Shown here: positions 24,653 through 35,774 of the stretch, piece after piece
Layout: every line of letters begins with the position of its first letter
Numbering within the stretch: position 1 is the first letter of the stretch
Origin: Rhynochetos jubatus
Lineage: Eukaryota > Chordata > Aves > Eurypygiformes > Rhynochetidae
Direction: 5' to 3'
DNA: 64,000 nt
NCBI GenBank assembly: GCA_027574665.1
Contig: CM050662.1
Coordinates: 4,990,501 to 5,054,500 of the forward strand
Notes under the pieces: model-generated
The model's input: the letters and a program-made list of their open reading frames with translations, nothing else
What the model was told of the DNA's origin: nothing
Database searches by the model: none
Made by a program: the position numbers and the translations under genes

Positions 24653-24879
24653 CACCTAGCAAACTTTCAGGGTATCATTGTTCCTTTTTTTTAACTGAAA
24701 GGAATGGCTGATAATTTACCAAAAAAAATTCTAATATATTAAAAAAAAAAAGACAAATGCAATATATTTAATTTAGAACCCTTTGTTTCATGGTTAGCTT
24801 TTTAAAAATATACATAGTCCATCCGGCCAAACACTCACGGACTGGTATTTCATATGGTTCTGCTACACATTTTCTCATT

Positions 24880-25790
24880 CAAACATTCTTTTCTTTCTGT
24901 TTTTCATTTTACATTAACAACAGCAAAAGGCCCTGAAGAATTCTAATTTATTTCTATGGCTAATGATTTCAAGATTATTTTGTGTGCAACGTACTAGTCT
25001 ATGCCAGTAATATAGTGCCACAAGCTAGTGATTGGTTCAGTAATCTAATTGATTCATTTGCAATGCAGATTACAGTCGATCTTGAATATATGTCTGCAGA
25101 TTAAATAGTTCCATAAATAATGCCCACTTAAATCAGTGATTTCTAGCAGACAATTTTATGTTCAAGTTAATATGTAGTGGATAAGGAAAAAAAAAGTTAG
25201 TAGACATATCATTAAGAAGACCCGGAACAGCCCATAACAACAAAATCAGTAGTAAAATATTGTCATTTCATAAAGCTAATTAAAGCTAATTAATCTTTTC
25301 AATGACACAATGGCATGCTTTCTACTCATAAGTTGACAATTCTGCAGGAAGTCTGAAACAAAATAAATTATTCTTTGTTTGCTGCCTGGACAAAGATCAA
25401 TAATACCTCAGGGCGAGCACAGATTATAGCCAATTTCTTAATGTAATTCAAATTGAAAGGAAAAATCTGCCTAATGGCAAAAGAGCACAGAACAGCACAG
25501 TGAAGGAGGAATTTGTGATGCATTGTATATACATTAAAACATCTACACGGTAGGTGTATGCATACAGTAAGATTGCCCTTAAAGCTTCCTTAACACCATT
25601 AATCTAACTCCGCATTACCTCAGTGTGTGCAGTAATCACTACGTGGTTCTGTGCACTGGACAAAGGCGACTGCAAATACCGAGGCTTTACATTCAGGTGC
25701 GTGAACTTCTCCTTCCATAGTCATTAACGCCGTTCAGTAATTTACTGCTATTCGTCTGTCCTCCACCAGTGGGACCAATAGGTGTAACTG
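24880..25790. promoter_or_regulatory. Candidate conserved non-coding element upstream of RANBP17
   Basis: AT-rich, non-repetitive and without open frames. Seen directly: the 10-bp unit TAAAGCTAAT in tandem at 25271-25290 followed by TAAT, TTCTTTGTTT (SOX-like) at 25371-25380, and ACAAAGATCAA (TCF/LEF-like) at 25390-25400, with many TAAT cores. This composition is typical of vertebrate developmental enhancers near homeobox genes. Conservation itself was not tested. TLX3, a homeobox gene that follows RANBP17 in human, is the natural target by inference. Confidence 0.35.
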
Positions 25791-26802
25791 CCTCCCCAAA
25801 GTGTTTTTCATAGTTTATGTCTTCCATCAACCATTAATGCAGAGCCAACTTTCATGTAATTAGTTAATGAAAGCAATTGGAGACATTTTTCAGGGTGATC
25901 ACACTTTGAAGTCTGGTCTTTCTGAAGTGCATTTCATTTGCTGTCTGGTTCATGCTGATCAAGAAGCGTTTGAGACGATTTGAAAAATGTGCATGTGTTC
26001 TGGTGGTTTCCAGAAACCGATGCCTGCGTTTCTGCCTGCCATTTCCACAAGTGTGGCACTGCTGAGCGCACTTTGGTTGGACAAAGTACAGAAGGGTCAG
26101 ATGTAGGAGCAAGTCTTGGACAATCCAAGACAAAGGACAAGAAGTGCTTGGTTATGCAGACCTCTGTGTGTCTGAAAGGCATGCACTGATCTACAGGACA
26201 GCTGCCGCCTTTAAACTGCAGTAATTCTCACCAAACATGATGCTGTTCAAAGTAAAAATAACCATCCCAAACCTTGAACCATTGCCTAGGCTGGTGGGAA
26301 GGAGCTGACGCTGTAAGGAATGGCGTGAGAATTGCTACAAAAAGAAGTCAAAAGGTGTGCTCATCTGTCTGAATACGCCAGAAATCTTGTCTGGGTATTT
26401 CTGAGTATTGCTAGTCAAACAGCACTTACTTGTTTCACACTCATCGCTTCATGTATGTATAGTCCCCCAAAAGACAGATGATTTGCCCTTGATGAGACTA
26501 ACCATGGAAAATTTCAAATGAGAAGGAAAATCTTGCTGAAACGTATGAGAAAACAGGAACTAAGGGGATTAAAGGCTCTTTTGCAACCTTCATACTTAGG
26601 CTTGTTGCCATGTGAACAATCTCTTGATATTCCTTAATACATTGTAGAAAAAATGAAATAGATACAAGGTACAAATTTTAACTATGGACATTTTTGGTAG
26701 ACACATTAGAATGCTTGAAAGAAATTATAATTTACATTTAAAAAATGAATATAAAATTCGATCCCTTCAGTATACTTAGTAGACAGATGCATGTTTAAGA
26801 AT

Positions 26803-26808
26803 TTTATT
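26803..26808 (-). terminator. Likely poly(A) signal of the KAZALD-like gene
   Basis: AATAAA on the minus strand, about 215 bases after the stop codon. It is the first such signal found downstream in a gene with a short expected 3' untranslated region. Confidence 0.45.
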
Positions 26809-27019
26809 CAACAGTCTAAATGTATGAATTTACAACTGCTCTGATTTCCGATAAGTAGCATGATACCCTTCAGCCAAGGCTGTATTTCAAGAAGGTGTAT
26901 ACACAAGTGAATATGTGTGTTATCAGAGGAGCTATTTACAGCATAGAGACTGCTAGTAAATATAACAGTGTGAAAGGTATTGGACAACAGATGTATAAAA
27001 ATTATTATGCAGAGTTGTT

Positions 27020-27150
27020 TCAATTTTCGTAGTCCCCAGATTCATATTCTTCCTCGTCTTCATCATCAGAATGGTCATAATAGTCCCCATATTCAATGCT
27101 GTAGCTTGCACTTCTACTGCCAGCAGTAAATGCAAATGCAGTAGACGAGC
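27020..27150 (-). CDS. KAZALD-like exon 4 (acidic C-terminal tail)
   Basis: 131 bp completing Gly255 and coding residues 256-297 plus the TGA stop. The acceptor is TCTTGCAG. The tail is rich in Ser, Asp, Glu and Tyr (EYGDYYDHSDDEDEEEYES). Human KAZALD1 also ends in an acidic tail with a final DDYY, which supports this as the true last exon. Confidence 0.9.
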
Positions 27151-30100
27151 CTGCAAGACATAATTGAATCCACATTAAAGTAGTTGTAGATAGGAATGAA
27201 GAGAAGGTATGGTTTTGGAGACGTACAACAAGCTCAGTGCTTCTGAATCCTTGTTAAGTCATCTGTTAAAAGGAGGGGGTTTCTATCTGATGACTTGACC
27301 TCATATCATCAAAGCTCATGGGATACGAGCAAGTTTCAGTGTCATTCACATTTTAAGATGTTGAAAAAACATTTAATTCCCATTACTAGTAGATCATGAG
27401 TTCAGTCCTATGCAACTGAAAATATGACCAGAGCCAACAGAGCTTTGAAAACCACTTGCTGGAACAAAGTCGGTGGCAAACTAGACCAGTGACCAGCTCT
27501 TGCAACAATGCATCTTTAGCCTGCATTGGCCCGGAAATCCAGTTCTCCCTGGAGGAAGAAGGATGTTATTCTGCAGGACTGGGCCCAGCGCTAAACAGAA
27601 GTTAAGCTATTCCTTAGATCTTTCCAAACACTGTCATTAAGGAGCAACAATTGTTTCCTTCCTAACTTTTTGAAAATAAGCTGGTAAGCAGAACTGCCGT
27701 GGTTCAAAGACCTGCCCAGCTACAGCCCCTGTTGTTCTGGGTGCGGTGTTCCTACTAACAGCCAAGGACTTCTGTAGGATAAGGGTAGCGGAATAACATG
27801 TCTCAGCTGTATGACTGTAACCCACAGCTTTCTGTTTTCTGGAAGCTGGTATGATTTGCAGCAAAATATTACACTATTAACATGTAAGTACTTTTTTCCC
27901 CAGAATTCATCAGTACTTCTGACTTCTTAAATACCTAGGACTGAATTTCTCATTGGGGGATAAAGCAAAAGAAAAGCTCCCAGAAAAGTTAAATTATGGA
28001 CATCTTTAGGTAATTTCTCATAGCCTTCGCTTGCATTCTGATAAACCCACCCTTTGCAGTCTGCCTGTATGCATTTTTATAGTCTTCACATCCAAAAAAG
28101 AAAAAACAATACCATCAATGACTTTCAGTCTTGCAGAGGCGTATGTCGCACCATACTTATTTTTGGTGTGGCAGATGTAAACGCCTTCATCTGATTTTTT
28201 GAGGCCTTGAATCTGCAGCCAGCCTGTCACACCATACTTTTGAGGCCCACCTCTTGCCTTTGAGAAGAGAGAGAAATAGTTGAAATTAAGTAGCTAGGAG
28301 AAACCATGATACCTCTCAAAATACTTGTGGCTGGATTAAACATCATTCCAATCTTTGCTTTTTGTTTGTTGCCATCATGCTTTGATTCTCTTTGATTCTG
28401 CTGCCTTATACTTTAACACCCTCTTGTCTCCATGCCTCCAACTTCATGCTTTCCCCGCTGTGCTCTTTGAACCTCACTGCCCTTCACAGTGCTTTGATTC
28501 CTGGTCCTTTCGATGCTTCTGCTTCCCAGTGCTCCTGTCTCTTGTCCCAGCACCATCTCCTTCTGCTGCTTCAAAGCGTTGCTACCTGTTCTCAGCCTCA
28601 TTAATCTCTCAGGTTGAGAGGGGCCTGACCAAGCTGGCCCTCATCCAGGTTTTAATGAATTGGCATGATATACGGTGAGCTTTCACACTTCCTTGACAGT
28701 CAGCGTCAACATTATCAGGCCTCTTAAAGGCGTGAGCTTTCTTTTCCAAACAAATAACACAAAACGATTAACATGTTAACAGAGATGCTCTCGTGCTGAC
28801 TCAGTGAGGTAGGTTAACAGGGTTCAGTTTAGGCTCTGAAGTGACCAGCATTCAGATGTGGCTCCTCACACCATTTTTTCTGAGCAACTTTTAAGTCCAC
28901 TAATCCCACTTGCGTTTATGGTGTCTCTGGAAACATGTATAAATAACTTAGACCCTTCGTACTTCGGTACTTTTGGCACTTCAATTAGATTTTTCTGTGA
29001 TTATTCTATCTACCTTTCTGTTCAGATTATGCCCCATGTGCATCGGATCTTCTCATTTTTGGGTTGTATATCCAGAAAGCTGGATTTTCCATGCTTTTCT
29101 TGGCACAGTCTCTGTTCGTATTCTCTGTCTGTTGGAGAAGGCGTGTGGATGCAAGCTTCAGCCTTACTTCAGGCTGTGTGTACATCTGGCTTCGTTAGCG
29201 TGTTAACCCAGAATGTTATTTCCATTTAAAATAATTTGCATTTTGGTTTATTTAATTTTAGTTCAAACTTTCAGGCTGTTTCTAGATTTGCTTGAAGCCT
29301 ATACTAATGCCATTGTACTCTTTCCCCTCAGCTTCCCTCTTTGGAGCGCCTCAGGGAGTGAACCCAAATGGCAGGTATCCAGAAAGAGCATCTTGGAAAG
29401 GAGAAGCTTAAATACCTGCCAGAATCGTGATTCTGCATCAAAAGCAGGAAAAGAGTTGCCAACAGCCATCCTTCCCAGAATGCACCTTCTTGGAGGTAGC
29501 AGCCTAAACGGTTCCATTTATGTGTTCATTCTGTTTTTCCAGAATCATAGCTACACAGGGAGAATCTTCCATCTTTTCTTTCCCTGAAGCAGGCTGGATG
29601 GTGCCCTCCCTGTTATTTCTTCTGCTTGCACTGCCAAAATAATGAACCTTGGACTGACTGAAATCAGAACATCTTATGTAGTCAGAGGGCCCGTTGGGAA
29701 TCTGTTTATTGCAACAGTATTGTATCTGGTAGGAGGAATTCACTGACCAATCCCCCAGCTCCTCATCCCAAACCGTACGACGTTGAAACCCCAGGTGTTA
29801 CCTGTACTGAGATGTGTGCGTCATCTCCTGGCAGAAACATTTTATTCCCTTTTTTTTTCCATTCAAGGTGTGGCATAGGATAGGCTGACACTTCACAGCC
29901 AAAAATGACATCATTGCCTGTGAAATTCTGGACATCCTGAGGTGGCACAGAAATGACAGGAGCTGCAAAGTACCGACATAACTGCTTTAGAGGGCAGTGA
30001 GCAAAGACAACACAAACACAAAAGCATGTAGGGTTAATTCCTATTTTACATGGCAAAACTAGTTTGCCGATTGCCATCTCTCACATTATGAGGAGCCACA

Positions 30101-33100
30101 TGATTCCAAGCGGTTTTTAAAGCTCAGAACACCTTGCGTCTCATTAAAGGGTGAACAGGCTTTTTAAAATCACTTCTTTCAAAGGACCTGTCTGCCCTTC
30201 CCTTTGCACGTGATCGTGAGCTTCAGCTGAAAATAAGTTTCAGTTGTGTCCCATGAGCTATCATGGTGGGCCGGACTCAAGGCCCAGCAGTCTAGCAGCC
30301 AGTACTCGACCTTCAGAGAACAGAAGAAATTCTATAGCAGACAGTCACAGAGTAACTTGATTGTATGTGATAGCTCTTCTTAATTTCTGTTATATTTTGC
30401 TAGCTTAAAAGCTGAAATACTGAGATGGTTAGCTTGTCAGAATTTAGTTTCTGAGTACATCTTTGCCTTGAACTTGCTAAAATCTCATCCCCCACTGTTA
30501 CCCGTGGAACTCACTGCAGCAAGTTTCAGAAGAGCAGCATTAACACATTTCACATTTATCCTCAATTGCTCAGTTTCATCTGATGTTCTTGTTATGAGAC
30601 AAGTAATAAACGTGATTGAAATCCAGTAATTTTTATAACGTTTTATGTTATGTTTATTATAATTATTAGATTTCCACTTAGCTTGTTTCCTATTGTTCTC
30701 TTACCCTCATCACCCTCCACTGTTTATTTATTGCCTCTGAATTATCCTCTCCTTTATCCCAAAAAAAAGCTAACGTTAACCACGAGAGGGAGCCAGTCTA
30801 GGGATTTGACGGTAATAAAAAAAAGCCCCGTCAGCTGATGCATTTGTACACGATTTTAAATACACATCCCTCCGTAAGCATCTAAGCACACACTAAATCT
30901 TAACAGGAAATGATGATATTTAGCAGCAGAGTGCAAAATAACATATTTGCTGTTATCATGGCTTTCCTGTTTCGGAGATCATCTATTTGTCCTCAGCAAG
31001 AAATATTCTTCCTTCTAAAGTCTGTTTTCTTTCTATTTCCATACCAGTGCTTAAAAACTGAATGCATTTTCTGGGCCATTAGACTAGTATTTAATTATTG
31101 ATTTTATTTTTGTACAGATCCCAGATGTTTTGAAGTCAAAACTTATGGTACCTAATATATTTTAACTTGCAATATTTGAATCAATATGTAGGCACAGCAT
31201 TTATGCTTCAGCAGTTGAAACTGTAACAGCCTGTTCCAGGTTTTCAAGCAAAGTTTCTAATACATTTGTCAGTTCTTCACGACTGACATCTGTGCAAAAA
31301 ATATCAAATGCATATTCATTAGAATCAGCTGCAAACAAATTATATGAATGCCTCATTAAACAATCCTGCTGCTCCTCAAAAGTAAGATTTTTCAAATTAT
31401 GATACTTAAACCCTAAAATTCTTGTTCTTTCATGAGGACTGTACATTCAGAACCCATATATTATTTCAAAAATCTTGCATTTAAATCAGTATTAACTGAA
31501 TCCCTTGGATGAGATTTTTTTGCCTATGAACTTATCACATAGAGTACAATATTAAAAAATACTTCGAAATACTAGGAGTCGGTGCAACCAGACTCCTTTT
31601 AATGATATATCTACTGTAGTTAAGCCAAAAGTGTAAGAAAGAAACCAAATGTCTACGTGGACTCACACGAGCTCTTTAAATTATTCCTGTAGAGAGAGAG
31701 CATGGAAAACCTTCTCAGTAGGCTGGAGTGGACTGGTTAGTACTTTTGTTCTGATGCTAACGCAGGTGTCCTATGGAGACACAGACAACACTGACATCGC
31801 CAAGAGCTGAGTCCTGCTTACGTGACTGTCCACAGCCAGGGCTTCACAATGCCGCCTAAACACATCCTTAGCCTTGAGGACACAAGGGTCTGAGTTGCAA
31901 ACCTATGTTATAGCTGTTCACGTGCGAGAAATTTGTCTAGCACACACCAAGCCAAATTCCACACTGGAAATACCCTTTCCTCCGTAAGGAGGGAATTCCC
32001 CGTGAGGGGAATGCAGGTGATAGCTCAGACGGAAATGTCTAGATAGGGTCTGAGTCCCACCCAGCTGAGTACCTTCACGGAGGTAGTCAAAGCATTGCAG
32101 GACCAGGGCTGGCATCGTGTGAGGTCAAACTCATCGCTAGTAGGAAGAACCACTGTTTTGATCTAACCAAACTGCCTTTTCTGAATCTGAGCACACAATA
32201 AATACTAGCATTATCCACTCAAACTTGAAGTTTTTCCAGAAATAAAAGGATATGTATCTCAACACCATTTTGCTGCATTTTATAGAAGAAAATTGAAGTA
32301 ACGATGTAACATTTTAACAGAAATTTACAAACCTCACGTTTGAATGTTTCAGATTCTGTGTTCAGGCGAATTTCTCTATGCATATCTGTGTACTTTTTTT
32401 GCATAACTGTGTCTTTAGAAACAGAACTTTACTGTTATGACAACTTGTCATTTTGATTGCTGGAGTAGATAAATTTTTCTTGATACCTATAGAAAGCATT
32501 CTGATGGCTCAGTGAATGTGTAGTAGTTGCTCCTTTCCTTTTACTGTCCAAGTCATGAATTATCCTTGTGTATTACAGAAGGAATAACCCAGAAACCAGG
32601 AAAAGTCAAAGCACTGCTTCACCATTCACAATCAACATGAACCCAATACCGCTCCAGATATAACGAATTAGGTAATAGGATGTTTTCCCCCTTAGCTCAT
32701 ATTCATTTTTGCTAATCTGTGTCTGATTCGTGGCTTGTGGTTGGTTTTTATCCCAAAATTTAAATTTAAACTGATTTATGTGACCCAGCTAAATATAAAG
32801 AGACACACTGCTAGATTGCTCCGTTAGTTCGTTAAATCATCACCAAGAGAGGTTTGAATGTGAATGAGGATGGGTTAAGTGTGGAGAATCTGTATATATT
32901 CAATGTACTTAGTAACCTTGGTAAATCATTAGATAAACTGATCAAAACTAGCTTTCAGGAAAAGAAGGGCTTTTTCAGTGCTTCTTTAGGGAGCTAGGCC
33001 TTTTTCCTCCCCTTTTTCTGGTGACAGCCGACAGATAAAAGGCTATACTCTTCTGATGAAAGGAGTTTATTGTTATTTATTTATTCATTGGTTGCTGTAT

Positions 33101-35774
33101 ACAATTAATCCATTTGGCATCAATAGGAAACAGCAGATGCTTTGAAGGAGAAACAACACAACAAAGTACTTCGAGTTGAGTGAAGGTTGTATTTATAGCT
33201 TGGTACCAAAAGCCCACAGCGTTCAGTGTTTGTTTCTCATGCAAATTGGCGTCAACAGAGAGTGCCGCAGTGAGGTTGCTGCTCTTAGAGCCAGACCGAC
33301 TCCCTGTTGCCTTTTGTCATCAGCTGCAGCCGTGAAAACCCAGTCTAAATCACGGTGCGCTCTCCGCCCATTGTGCTGCCTCAGGTAGCTGTCGCGGCAA
33401 CGGGGGGGCTTACTCCTAGACCCGTATGGGGTCGGGAAGAGGGGCACTTGTGCTCCCCACCACCCACCCCAAGGCTCCAGTGCTCTGCTGTGGCTGGGCT
33501 CGTAGGCCAGCGGGCACTTTTCCTCTGCAAGAGCCACCGAGATAGGCCCCCATTTTTCTTAAGCAAACTCTGCACAGCACTGACATGGCTGCGAACTTCC
33601 CTCCAGGCTTCTGTGCAATTCAGTAAGCTGAGCGCTGCTAGGATACTTCTCCGCATTCCTGGCGAGGGGGTCCAGCCTTTCTGGGGACCCACAGGAGCGG
33701 TAGGAAAGTGGTGGGAGTGATGTCTGCATGCAAAGCACCTGAGCTCTTTCCTCCTGCTTGGTGTTATGTGCCTCGGGGGTGACTGCAAGGCCTGGTGGAT
33801 GACAACACCAGCAATTAAACGTGATAGCACTTCCAAATTAAAGCTTTTTGTACGTGGCCAGTTCTGTTTAATTAATTAGAGCAGACCATTGCTTTAAGCC
33901 TGTATTCGTGAAGAGCTGCCTGTGCTGCAAAGTTAACATCAGTTGCTACTTGAGTGGCACTTCTAACTGAGATCTTCCTGAAGGGGTTATGCTGCAAGAA
34001 CTATTTTAATCCCAAAGAAGAACACCTACCCGAGGGCTACCCGGCTTTCAGTCATACCGTGGACTGGGATGTATTGAGTTTTCTGAATGCCTCTTTACTG
34101 ACAAGCCTCATTTCCCAGCTTAATACCCTAATGGCAAATCAGGGATTCTTTAATGGATGTTTCTCTTGCAACTGGAGAAAGGGGAAAGAAGTCTGGTATT
34201 AGCGCTTCATCACTTTTCCTTTTAAGTATTCAATATTCAGTGTTCATTCAATATAAAAGCACAGCATACGGTCTAAACTGGAGGCAACAGATTGCTAGCA
34301 AGGAGTGGGTAAAACGTACCAGAGTTACTCTCATATATGGACCTTTGCCAGAGATGCAATTTTGGATTCCCAGAACTGTGACCCATTTGTGACCCAGAGA
34401 CCACTTCTACTTACGTCATTTGGGAAAATATTTCAGTAACTTTAAAAAAAGGTAATAATTTCCCATTCAGAAAACAAAAGCCTGTTCAGTTTTTTCATTT
34501 ATATTCATGTGACTTAGGTGAAAGGTGCCCAGGAGTAAAGACTTGTAATAATGTGAAGAATGAGAACAGCATATGAGCAGGAAGCAGAATTCCCCCGTAC
34601 AACCCGGCTAAGAATCCTTCCACTAACAATCACTGCAGAGAACTGTTCATGCATTGTAGTGTTTATTGGGAAATTATTTCAGCTTGATTCTGTTCTAATT
34701 TTGGATTTCCATTTCATGGGTTACCTAGATTTTATGATTATTATGAAATTTGATTATTTTGGACTTTTTGTAAAAGGAACAGACCTGTTAATTAAGCTCT
34801 ATCTTCCTCTATGGCCACTACTTCCCCGATTACCATATATACACACGTGTGGGTACACACATGCATACACATAATACACACATGTGTATGTATATATATG
34901 AATGAGATCAGCCTTGCTATCACCACTTTAATATCAAGTCAGTCTTCATATGACAATAATTATTTGTCCGGTCCTCCCACACGGTCCTATCTGTTTACGT
35001 ACTCCCGACCACTATTTTGGTAGAAAATATCTCATACTCTGCTGATTCAGAGCAGAGCTAGTCTGTAGATCTATGGCTTACCAGTCACCATGTAACTTAA
35101 ATCCACCAGTCTAATACAGAGGCTTATAACACACAAGATTAAGTACCAGCTGCTAAACCGTATGTTTAACACAAAGTAGTATTATAGCAAAATAATTATA
35201 ATTATTAAAAAAAAATGCAGTATTAGTTCAGTGGAGTTAGGCTAGAGCATCTAGTAACACATCTAAAAATATGAAGCATATCTTTTTACAGTTTGAAAGT
35301 GCCTCTGTACACATTACCTGATTCACATGGTCCTTTATGTTTCATGCTGGTATTTCTTTTTGTAGCGTAAGCCTTGTTGAACTGACAGATGTTCTCGTAG
35401 GTTTTCCCTTCTGGTCCGCAGATGCTCTCTTGAGACTTGCACACACACTGGGGTTCAGGGACTTCCCCAAATCTTGCTTCATCAGCATCCAGCCTGCACT
35501 CAAGGTGGTCCCCACATTGCCCGTAGAAGTGACTGCCCTGGTCCAAGTCGCAGATCTGACCTTCCACGTTTCCACATTCAGGACAGCAGCCACAGCGGTC
35601 TAACACAGTCCCGGCTGGACAGTCTTTAAGCTCAGAGCAAAGTGCCAAATTGCATTTTCCACAACTATCTCCTTCCCTTAACAGCTTCCACCAACCTCGG
35701 TGGTACAAGGCAGGGAAACTCTGAGAAACCTGCACCAGTACTACCAGCACTGCTGTAACCAACGGGTGCTTCAT
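27020..35774 (-). CDS. KAZALD-family secreted protein (IGFBP, Kazal and Ig domains), 4 exons
   Basis: Four exons (35774-35318, 29962-29802, 28257-28113, 27150-27020) join with GT-AG borders into 297 residues. Order: signal peptide (about 1-19, hydrophobic LVTAVLVVLVQV), IGFBP-type cysteine-rich domain from Cys38 (CGCCPECGNVEGQICDLD), Kazal domain (about 111-151, CGPEGKTYENIC), one Ig domain (about 154-254, VIFGCEVSAYPMPHLEW to SDEGVYICHTKN), and an acidic tail (256-297). Human KAZALD1 has the same order and shared runs such as SHFYG.CG, GDD.HISVQ and VTGWLQIQ. Two N-glycosylation sequons (NTS, NFT) are visible. The start chosen is the ATG at 35774; the frame is open upstream but has no ATG. 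Human KAZALD1 lies by TLX1 rather than here, so this is probably a paralog (KAZALD2/3-like); no official symbol is claimed. Expected role: extracellular matrix or growth-factor binding. Confidence 0.93.
27151..28112 (-). other. KAZALD-like intron 3
   Basis: 962-base intron. Nothing recognised. Confidence 0.8.
28113..28257 (-). CDS. KAZALD-like exon 3 (second half of Ig domain)
   Basis: 145 bp, residues 207-254 (ARGGPQKYGVTGWLQIQG to ASARLKVID) plus one base of Gly255. The acceptor is TCTCAAAG and the donor GTATTG is on the weak side. It contains the Ig signature DEGVYIC with the second cysteine. Confidence 0.92.
28258..29801 (-). other. KAZALD-like intron 2
   Basis: 1.5 kb intron with chance open frames on the plus strand. 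No known repeat or exon. Confidence 0.8.
29802..29962 (-). CDS. KAZALD-like exon 2 (first half of Ig domain)
   Basis: 161 bp completing Ala153 and coding residues 154-206 (PVISVPPQDVQNFTGND to DDAHISVQ). The acceptor is TTTGCAG and the donor is GTAACA. It contains the first Ig cysteine (FGCEV) and the conserved Ig tryptophan (LEWKK). Confidence 0.93.
31201..31446 (-). CDS. Unrecognised 81-codon open frame in KAZALD-like intron 1
   Basis: Starts MYSPHERTRILGFKYHN and ends with a stop after VSTAEA. It is charged and looks helical in its last third (REELTNVLETLLENLEQ), which is unusual for chance translation of AT-rich DNA. An AG (TACAG) sits just inside its start, so it could be a terminal exon, but no donor partner or upstream pyrimidine tract is evident. 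I do not recognise the family. It may be an exon of an unannotated transcript, an old processed copy fragment, or chance. Confidence 0.2.
   Translation of the reverse strand: MYSPHERTRILGFKYHNLKNLTFEEQQDCLMRHSYNLFAADSNEYAFDIFCTDVSREELTNVLETLLENLEQAVTVSTAEA
31976..32012 (+). repeat. Two adjacent hairpins with GNRA-type loops
   Basis: First stem 31976-31983 with 31988-31995 (8 pairs, one G-T) closes a GTAA loop. Second stem 31995-32001 with 32006-32012 (7 perfect pairs) closes a GTGA loop. As plus-strand RNA both loops would be GNRA tetraloops. A third inverted pair (CTCAGAC ... GTCTGAG) follows at about 32033-32064. Confidence 0.5.
34834..34900. repeat. Degenerate (CA/TG)n-(AT)n simple repeat
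   Basis: Alternating purine-pyrimidine run with interrupted ACACAC, TGTGTA and ATATAT stretches in KAZALD-like intron 1. Confidence 0.65.
35318..35774 (-). CDS. KAZALD-like exon 1 (signal peptide, IGFBP and Kazal domains)
   Basis: 457 bp coding residues 1-152 plus one base of Ala153. The start context has A at -3. It holds the signal peptide, the IGFBP-type domain, including CGCC and the EGQICDLDQGSHFYGQCG block, and the whole Kazal domain up to GPCES. The donor is GTAATG. That one exon covers signal, IGFBP and Kazal parts is as expected for this family. Confidence 0.93.

Larger units (their letters stand above)
21201..26802. other. Intergenic DNA between RANBP17 promoter and KAZALD-like 3' end
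   Basis: No gene was recognised. At 24626-24652 there is a C-run followed by an A-run. At about 24880-25790 lies an AT-rich block dense in TAATTA, SOX and TCF-type motifs, listed separately. The rest, including 21.2-24.6 kb, shows short chance open frames only. Confidence 0.7.
29963..35317 (-). other. KAZALD-like intron 1
   Basis: 5.4 kb first intron. It holds an unexplained 81-codon open frame at 31201-31446, a cluster of small hairpins at 31976-32012, and a CA/TG/AT-rich simple run at 34834-34900. No other feature was recognised. Confidence 0.8.
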
